Assembly (NCBI GenBank): GCA_900618425.1
Contig: UZAN01039481.1
Location: 1-64,000 of the forward strand
Reading direction: 5' to 3'
Source of the DNA: Echinostoma caproni
Taxonomy: Eukaryota > Platyhelminthes > Trematoda > Plagiorchiida > Echinostomatidae
DNA: 64,000 nucleotides
Shown: positions 57,851 to 64,000 of the stretch, piece by piece
How positions within the stretch are numbered: the first letter of the stretch is position 1
Layout: each line of letters starts with the position of its first letter
Position numbers and translations under genes: made by a program
Notes under the pieces: generated by a model
What the model saw: only the letters and a program-made list of their open reading frames with translations
The model's database searches: none
What the model was told of the DNA's origin: nothing

Positions 57851-60300
57851 TGGAATTGAACCGCTAATGCAACCCCACAAGGTCAAAACAGCTGTCAAGT
57901 ACTTCCTAGGTTTTCAGTTTACGCTTGAGTTGCTCTGTACATGAAGAACGTTACCGTGTATTTGTGGTTGACTTCAAAATTCCGCATAACAATTCTATCT
58001 TGTGCAGTAATGAAAACCGTCTTCGTCGAACAAAGAAAAGTACAAAGCTGTGATGTGCAGCAATCCCAATAACTTTATTGGTTGTTGGTTCCCGAGAATA
58101 ATCAAGAGCCAGGAATAACAAAATGCTCCAGTTATTTTCTCTACTCAAAATTGTCAAGTTTCCCATGTTAGAAATTTCATTACAGGTAATTTAGCTCGTT
58201 ATTTGTCTAGGCAATCAGATTTACTGGGTTTTGGTAATTTCAGTGACTTCAGTCATTAAGGTTTGTGTATAAGGGGATAAGCAATGCGAGGCAGATCACA
58301 AATCTCTGGTGAATACAGCTTTGGCAAAGTCAACAAAAATACATTGCAAAAAGGACTTGTATCAAAGAAAACCTACAAAAATGAGGAAGAAGAGCGACAG
58401 CTACTTAGTTCAAACCCACAGCATCTGGGTGGCTGTCTCGATGTACGTCATCACTCATGGACTTCTCATATCTATGATTGGAGTATGAGACGAATCCGGA
58501 CTTATCTGCAGTGATGTTATAAAATTTGATAGGAGGCTGTGTTGTGGTCTTTTATATACAACTGCATTCACCTAATTTACAAATCCATGTCCAGTGTAAG
58601 CAATATATAAAAGGTGTTTTAATAGCACCTATCAAATCAAGACGAAACAGTAATTTGTGATTATCTGTTGCCTTCGGTGGCTTTCTCTCCACTAAACTAC
58701 TGAGCGAATGTTGTAAGAAATTGTAATATTGGTCTGATCATTTAGTCGTCCAGTTTAACATCAATCAAAACGTTCTCACTCACTACACTGAAGAGAGTCT
58801 TATCTTGGTTCAGTCGGTCTAATCAAAACAAACTTGTGGTCCGAGCGAAATATATGATAAGCTTAGTGTATGTGTGTGTGCGTATGAGAGAAAACGGTGA
58901 ATCACAATTGATTGTCACAACGTTGAAAAGTGTAGGTTTCGTTTTTAATCACTTCGGTTCGTTCGTCCCAGCAGTATGCACAATTAGGCATTCATCACTT
59001 TTGGACCCCTCCCGCTGCCTCTTTCTCTATAGTAATACGCAAATCGTTTTGAGGATAGCAGCACCAGCAGCCGTACAAATCTGCAACTTCTTACGGGCAC
59101 GGAAAGTTTGTTATATTTGCGTGTCTTGTCCGTTACTCTGTTTCTGTGCGCGAGAATGTCTGGCTTTCACGGGCCATACATACCTCGGCTTCTGGTTGAT
59201 TCGATTCGACTTATAGAAGCCAAAACTTCCTAAACAAAAAAATAGAATCTCCCAAGCGTTACAAATCGTACTACGGAACTAAATTGGCAGAAATACAAAA
59301 GAGAGATTGCGACACGAGGCAATAAATCGTGATCGAGGTGCTCGATCTTGTGATTATGATTATGTGGGTTCTTCTGCGGTATCGTTTACATAATTCTCAT
59401 TCTGGCCGGAATTCACTAAAACAAATGAAAATGAATGAGAATCTAGTGAACCCGGGTCCTGACTGATACTAAACAGTATTAATGGTTCAAAATGTCGTCC
59501 CGAATCGTTGCATGCACGTGGGACACACTTATCCGCTCCGGGAATGACGCGCTGATTTTGCAGCAAATGATTTGTGTAGACCAAAAGGAAGCGTTCGCGG
59601 ACGAACGAATAAAATGTCTCTTTATTAATATATATGTGTATATTATATATATAAATATCCACGTTCTGTAAATACTTCTATGAAAACTTATTTCTATACA
59701 TCTACGCAAACGCGTCAGTTATCATAGTGATCACTTGGGCTCACTTATTCCATAGTTATGTGGATTTACACACTGTTCAGAAGTTCATTTCCCATGAAAT
59801 CAAAAATGTGTGCGACCGTTTTCGCAGTAAATTAGATACAATGAGAACGGGATAGAATCCACAATATTGTTTCAGCTTTCATTTGGTAATGATCGTTGCG
59901 ATTTTATTTTATTGCGGGGCACTGTTGTATACAGAATCAAACACCGCATACTGGCAAACGAAACAGAGCGCAAATAAGCCATTGAGACATATGAAGTCCA
60001 GCGAGGTCAGTCAAGCTAGTAACACGGGATGCGGACATCTGTGCCGATGTTTATTTCTGTATCTAACCCATAGGTTTGGATTTTTTCTCATATAGCTGAA
60101 CTGGTTTGGTCGCCATACGGAATAGCAACGCCAAAATAATTTTTACTAACCTTTTATCTTTGGTTTACCCGTGATTGCAGTTCAACTAAGAGTTGAAATG
60201 AACCGAGAAAACAAAACGGTTCGGCTTTGTTTTTACTCAATCAAATTATGGGTCTAGCAACAATTGTTTTCTTGTTTGTTCTTGGGTTCGATTTGGTAAA
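57851..60300. other. no gene recognised
   Basis: A 76-codon basic ORF (58284-58514, +) and a 126-codon ORF (58836-59216, +) are protein-like in part but lack splice or domain support. An AT dinucleotide-rich stretch at 59626-59658 is simple sequence. Confidence 0.4.
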
Positions 60301-60418
60301 ATAAGTGATTCGTTTGCGATGGAAATGTTTGCGATAACCAAGAAAGAGCACTGGACAGCTGGTTCATCCTGTTTGGGTATCTTTTGTGTCCCTCTCAGGA
60401 CTGAAAACGCGGTTCTTC
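60301..60418 (-). mobile_element. hammerhead SINE copy 3 (minus, ribozyme damaged)
   Basis: Reverse-orientation monomer. On the minus strand CCCAAACAGGATGAACCAGCTGTCC is followed by the stem I' block and AACATTTCCATCGC. The CTGACGA core and stem I 5' strand are deleted and GAAAC is changed to GAACC, so there is no ribozyme. Head-to-head with copy 4. Confidence 0.7.
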
Positions 60419-60645
60419 GGGCTGGGGCTGATAGGGAGTACGCACTGCTGACGAGTCCCAAACAAGACGAAACAGCTGTCCAGTGCTCTTTGCTCGTTAT
60501 CGCAAACATTTCCATCGCATTAAAATGCATAAAAACAGTGGGGAATGAACGATCTCCCAAGGAGTGAAAACCACATCCAACATCATCAACAGTGCCTGGT
60601 GCCTGTGAAAAACCGAATGGGCTAATCCAAACATTCATCATGTAA
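60419..60645 (+). mobile_element. hammerhead SINE copy 4 (plus)
   Basis: Plus-orientation monomer with a hammerhead at 60442-60486, then a body matching copy 1's body for about 150 bp (GCAAACATTTCCATCGCATT, GATCTCCCAAGGAGTGAAA, GTGCCTGGTGCCTGTGA) and ending near 60645. The tRNA-like head is largely lost at the palindrome centre. This copy best defines the family's 3' body. Confidence 0.75.
60442..60486 (+). ncRNA. hammerhead ribozyme, all core positions present
   Basis: Stem I GCACTG (60442-60447) pairs perfectly with CAGTGC (60481-60486). The core is CTGACGA (60448-60454), stem II is GTC/GAC with an eight-base loop (60455-60468, outer pairs only after C-A mismatches), and GAAA is at 60469-60472. 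Stem III is one pair (C60473-G60478) with loop AGCT. U16.1 is 60479 and the cleavage-site C17 is 60480. Outside stem I an internal loop (TAC / TCTTTG) and a GAG/CTC pair extend the helix, giving the loop needed for a tertiary contact with loop II. This is a type I fold with minimal stem III. Activity is inferred from the fold only. Confidence 0.8.
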
Positions 60646-62499
60646 GGCGATTAGTTTGTATTTTTATTTTATGTTCTCTTTCTTGTTTTTAAGCGGAGGC
60701 AATGAACAGTTACTCTTGTTGTAGCTGCCTCTATGGGCACTAAGCCTGTTTAGCTCATCTGTGGTGAAAAGTAATATTGTTCGCGAGTATTGATCAGGTG
60801 CGTAGCGCTGCGTCAGCGGGGGGAGGGCGTGACTTAACCTACATCGGATGATCTACCACTGATTGCATGAATGGGTATATTTATATATGAATGTAAGTGG
60901 TTAACTTGCTTCACATTTGCATTTAGGGTAGATAGTATTTTCATTCACTAAGTGCGATGATTTGTAACCTACTTCCGGATATGTAGTTCTCCTAACCCAG
61001 TGACGGGTTTTTTTACGAGCCTTAATCAGTGTCNATCAGTGTCGTAGGCGAAAGCGAATTCTGTGTGTTTTAAGGACACGCTGCACTTTTCCGGAAAACA
61101 TCCAACAATCTGATACCAGCCACAAGCAACTAATGACAAAATGAAACTTATGAAATCATTCAAATAGCTATCCTGCTGATTTGGTTGCAAAATTATACTG
61201 AGATGCGTTCTGTAGACGCTATGGTTATTTTACCGGCCGAAGGCTGAATAATATTCCGCAAATCTACTGTGATTCACTGAAAACAGTGCAAAGTGACTGA
61301 TGATACATATTCGAGTGGAAATGTGGTGTGCAAATCCCTAAAGGAACACATTCATAAGTATGTATTTGAAATGGATTGTTTCTCGCAAGTAACATCTTGA
61401 TAACTGTCACTGGCATGGGCTATATTTTCGTAACTCTTGTACTACAAAATACAGGATATGGGATGATAGCATTTAGCCTACGGGTACTTACGAAGACCAG
61501 TCAAAACAAAATTTCAGGAAACGGAAGGCTTGTTTATTTTGTTGATTGAAATACTAAAGCAGCTTTAGCTTTTATGTTTCCCAGTACTCAATATTCGCCA
61601 CTAATTNCTAATTAAACTTTAGTGGAATATATTGATTTTAAATCGGCTCGGTTCTCAGATGATTTCAAAGGGAAACGCTAGTAATCAACAAGAAAAAGCT
61701 AGCATAGTTGCTCAGTTTAACTTGACTGTGGAAAGATGAAATTTTAGGCATATCCACGAGTCGAAGCTTACAAACAAAACCAAATAGGATATTATCTGTG
61801 AAAATGGAATTTTTAAGTGTTTTCCCTCCAACCGATAGAAGCGCGCTCAAACCGGTAATTGAAACTGCATTGTTGAATTTACATAATTTCATATTTCTAC
61901 ATTCTACAAACGTACTTGAACAACGTCATGCAGGTGAGGTGCCGTATCTTCATAAGTAAATGCCAAGTTATCAATACCGTTTGGGCTTCCTACACGCGGT
62001 TAACGTGATTTGGTTCTAGACTGATTAAAAGTGTTACACACGAAAATGCGTACAGCTTGGAATCTGCACAGGGTTTTGAGTTGATTAAATACAATCACTG
62101 AAAACATCAATGATATCTACCAATCAACTATTTACTATTGGTTAACTTTAATTTAACATAATTTGCGCTGCCATACTATGTTCAGTTTCTTCATTCGAAG
62201 TTTTAAACTTTCTAGTCCTATGAATAATGCATTGATTGAAGAAATTCAAATATATTATATTCGTAATAAACTTATGTTTTGAAAGTGCATTCAAAAAAGG
62301 TAGATGTGGAGATCCTCGTTCTGTCAACATCAGATTCATTTGCTCTGTAGGGGCTTTCACTCTTAAAGAAAACATAAAAAACGAAAAGAAGATCAGTGAC
62401 TCCAATGAATATCTAATGGTTGCTGTAAGAGTTAAAATATCTATCGCATTCCAACGAGCATGGATAAAATCACCTCGCCGTAATTCAACAAAAAGGAAG
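60646..62499. other. no gene recognised
   Basis: Contains a local duplication around an N at 61034 (see findings) and another N at 61607. A plus frame at 62236-62592 and the antisense frame below overlap; neither is proven. Confidence 0.4.
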
Positions 62500-62900
62500 T
62501 CAGTTTTTGTTACACTGGTGATCTTGCCTATCGGGAACCCGACTTCCCTGAAAACAACACTGCCATTTCGCAGAACACACCAACACCAATAGGCGTTGTG
62601 AGCATTTTACTACTTTACTGTATTCCGGTATGATACTAGCTTTGATTTGTGCTGTTTTTCGTACGCGTAGACTACCTCTAGATCTACTGTGAATTTTCAC
62701 AGGTTGAATTGCACTAGTGATTCGACTTGTTTCAGCAGCCACCTTGTAGTAATCGTCAGATCTCCTTCTCTCTCCTAAATATGTGTCTCTGTTTTCAGTG
62801 ACTTCAATTGAAATTCCGGCATCCATCATGTGTATAAGAAATATATTACTTTTGGAAAAGTATTGAAAAGTGGTTACCTTAGCTCGAGTGAACTGAATTC
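62500..62900 (-). CDS. possible coding segment, unknown
   Basis: This is the distal part of a 211-codon minus frame (63135-62500), which is longer than expected by chance in AT-rich DNA. It reads MMDAGISIEVTENRDTYLGE, RRRSDDYYKVAAETSRITSA and a basic Ser/Arg-rich stretch. The first 80 codons of the frame run through the dispersed repeat at 62904-63060, so only this part could be host coding. No clear acceptor; YYK/GTGGCT could be a donor. The plus strand is also open over part of it. Confidence 0.3.
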
Positions 62901-62903
62901 CAT

Positions 62904-63060
62904 TTCGCCTGTTCTTCGAGCTTGGCAATTTGTTTGGAAACGTTTCATCATCAGCCAAGGTGATATCATTAGGCTGCTTCACAAGCGCTGAGGATGTCAC
63001 CTCGGCTGGTGACAAATCGTTTGCAAGCGAATTTCCCAGCTCGGCGAACAAGCGAAAAAG
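62904..63060. repeat. small inverted-repeat element
   Basis: The left half (62904-62967) and the reverse complement of the right half (62993-63055) share GAGCT.GG.AATT.G.TTG, AAACG.TT.TCA.CAGCC and GGTGA.AT over about 60 bp, around a 25-bp centre. A relative lies at 26283-26400. It has no coding capacity of its own, but the minus strand is incidentally open. MITE-like. Confidence 0.7.
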
Positions 63061-63480
63061 AATACATTGCCTTGTTTGGAAGTAGCGATTTTTTTTACCG
63101 GTCGAGGGGAGCAGTGAAAAACCATTTATGAACAAAAATGTGGACTTCAGGGGAACAACTGATGGTTGAGTGCATCTTTTCAGTTGATTTGAATTTCCTT
63201 TCTACCATAAACGTGCACTTGCACGATTCAGCAACGCAAGTGTTAACGGCCGTCACAAGCAACCGACAGCGCACGGTTGCAAGCCAAGCATAGGCCAAAT
63301 ACCTGTCTAACTAGCGATATGTTTTGCTAAGCGATTTTAGTGACCTTCCATGAAAGAGGTTTATTTTTTATGGTGTTTGTTTAAGCTTTTCCTAGTGCAA
63401 AATGTCATTCCTGTCACAAAAGCTCTGCGAATGAACCGGTCAAATATAACGACTTAAGGTCGTTCAAAGTTGGTATCCGA
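63061..63480. other. no feature recognised
   Basis: No supported gene or repeat. Confidence 0.5.
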
Positions 63481-63830
63481 GTGTCCGGCTCGGCGGGCAG
63501 AAAGGGCTCAGTGGTGTAGCCAGCGAGGTTCATGACAACATGATCGAAAGAACGGAGTCACGAGTCCTCAGAAGTATTTTCGGGGTAAAACGTTTTCGTC
63601 TGTTCACGTTAGTGTTGTAATCCCTGAGGATTATTCCTCTTACTTGTTTTGCAACATCGAACAACAAGTGATTCCTCGTCTATCACTTCATCAAAATAGC
63701 TAAGGGTCGGCTGAAAAAGCTCTAACCTAATGTAGACCGGCTGAAAGTTCGGGAAACGTGATGTGGGCACACTTTGACAGTTAGCTCCGTGCCCCACGAA
63801 AATGTTTGAGCCCAATCGTTTGCAGCTTCA
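63481..63830 (-). mobile_element. possible Gypsy-type gag relic
   Basis: On the minus strand VPTSRFPNFQPVYIRLELFQ, then SYFDEVIDEESLVVRC (63790-63650) resembles the start of the gag region of some metazoan Gypsy elements (LPPFxPxxPxLWFxQLExxF, then IxxExxKFxxV). Further along DHVVMNLAGYTTEPFLP is readable. The tryptophan and frame are damaged and no protease, RT or LTR is seen in the window. Tentative. Confidence 0.35.
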
Positions 63831-64000
63831 AATTGGGTTGAGGTCATAACAAACATACCAACAATATTAAGTGCAATTGACTTTGGTTAATAATGAGTGA
63901 TACTCATATCAGATAACTCATCACAGAAAACCTGCGTACACTTTCCATCTGGTACTTAGCCCCGGGAGTGACAACTGTTTATTTGTTACTAATTTAAAAC

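Noticed and set aside
59626..59658. A TATA-like promoter
   Set aside because: It is an (AT)n simple repeat with no gene start downstream on either strand.

Overview
The window is non-coding-rich, AT-rich animal DNA (roughly 60% A+T) and almost certainly comes from a digenean trematode with a large, repeat-filled genome (fasciolid or echinostome-like; species not determinable here). The reasons are the mix of degraded CR1/jockey-like and RTE-like non-LTR retrotransposons, Penelope-like elements with GIY-YIG endonuclease remnants, tRNA-headed short repeats carrying a hammerhead ribozyme fold (the organisation known from schistosome Sm-alpha repeats), and short exons separated by long repeat-filled introns. 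There are no bacterial-style operons, no rRNA and no CRISPR. A 491-bp run of N (47239-47729) and several single N show this is a draft scaffold.

Layout. 1-3 kb: a head-to-head pair of hammerhead/tRNA-like SINE copies and a minus-strand ATG exon (2977-2717) with a phase-compatible second exon (1623-1582). 3-16 kb: mostly plain intergenic or intronic sequence with a few splice-bounded exon candidates and a 271-bp terminal-inverted-repeat element (10631-10901). 17-21.3 kb: an RTE-clade relic followed by a 5'-truncated CR1-like copy, both on the minus strand. 23.9-24.8 kb: a fold-back with two 224-bp arms. 26.9-31.1 kb: a pile-up of at least four minus-strand CR1-like fragments with a fold-back at one junction. 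31.7-33.9 kb: the best-supported host gene, three plus-strand exons with matching phases ending in a transmembrane helix and stop. 34.9-40 kb: two more plus-strand non-LTR relics and a strong minus-strand exon at 36.9 kb. 40.8-48.4 kb: palindromic DNA, an ORF-rich island, several splice-bounded exons and the assembly gap. 50.5-55.1 kb: three plus-strand Penelope-like fragments interleaved with candidate exons, including a terminal exon at 55.2 kb. 57-64 kb: a minus-strand exon at 57.3 kb, a second hammerhead-SINE palindrome at 60.3-60.6 kb containing a near-intact ribozyme, and a possible Gypsy gag relic at the right end.

The exon calls are by eye from acceptor/donor signals, open frames and phase agreement. 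They are candidates, not confirmed transcripts, and I could not name the encoded proteins. The transposon calls rest on recognisable motifs, but nearly all copies carry stops and frameshifts and look dead. The most interesting content is the hammerhead-ribozyme repeat family and its palindromic arrangement.
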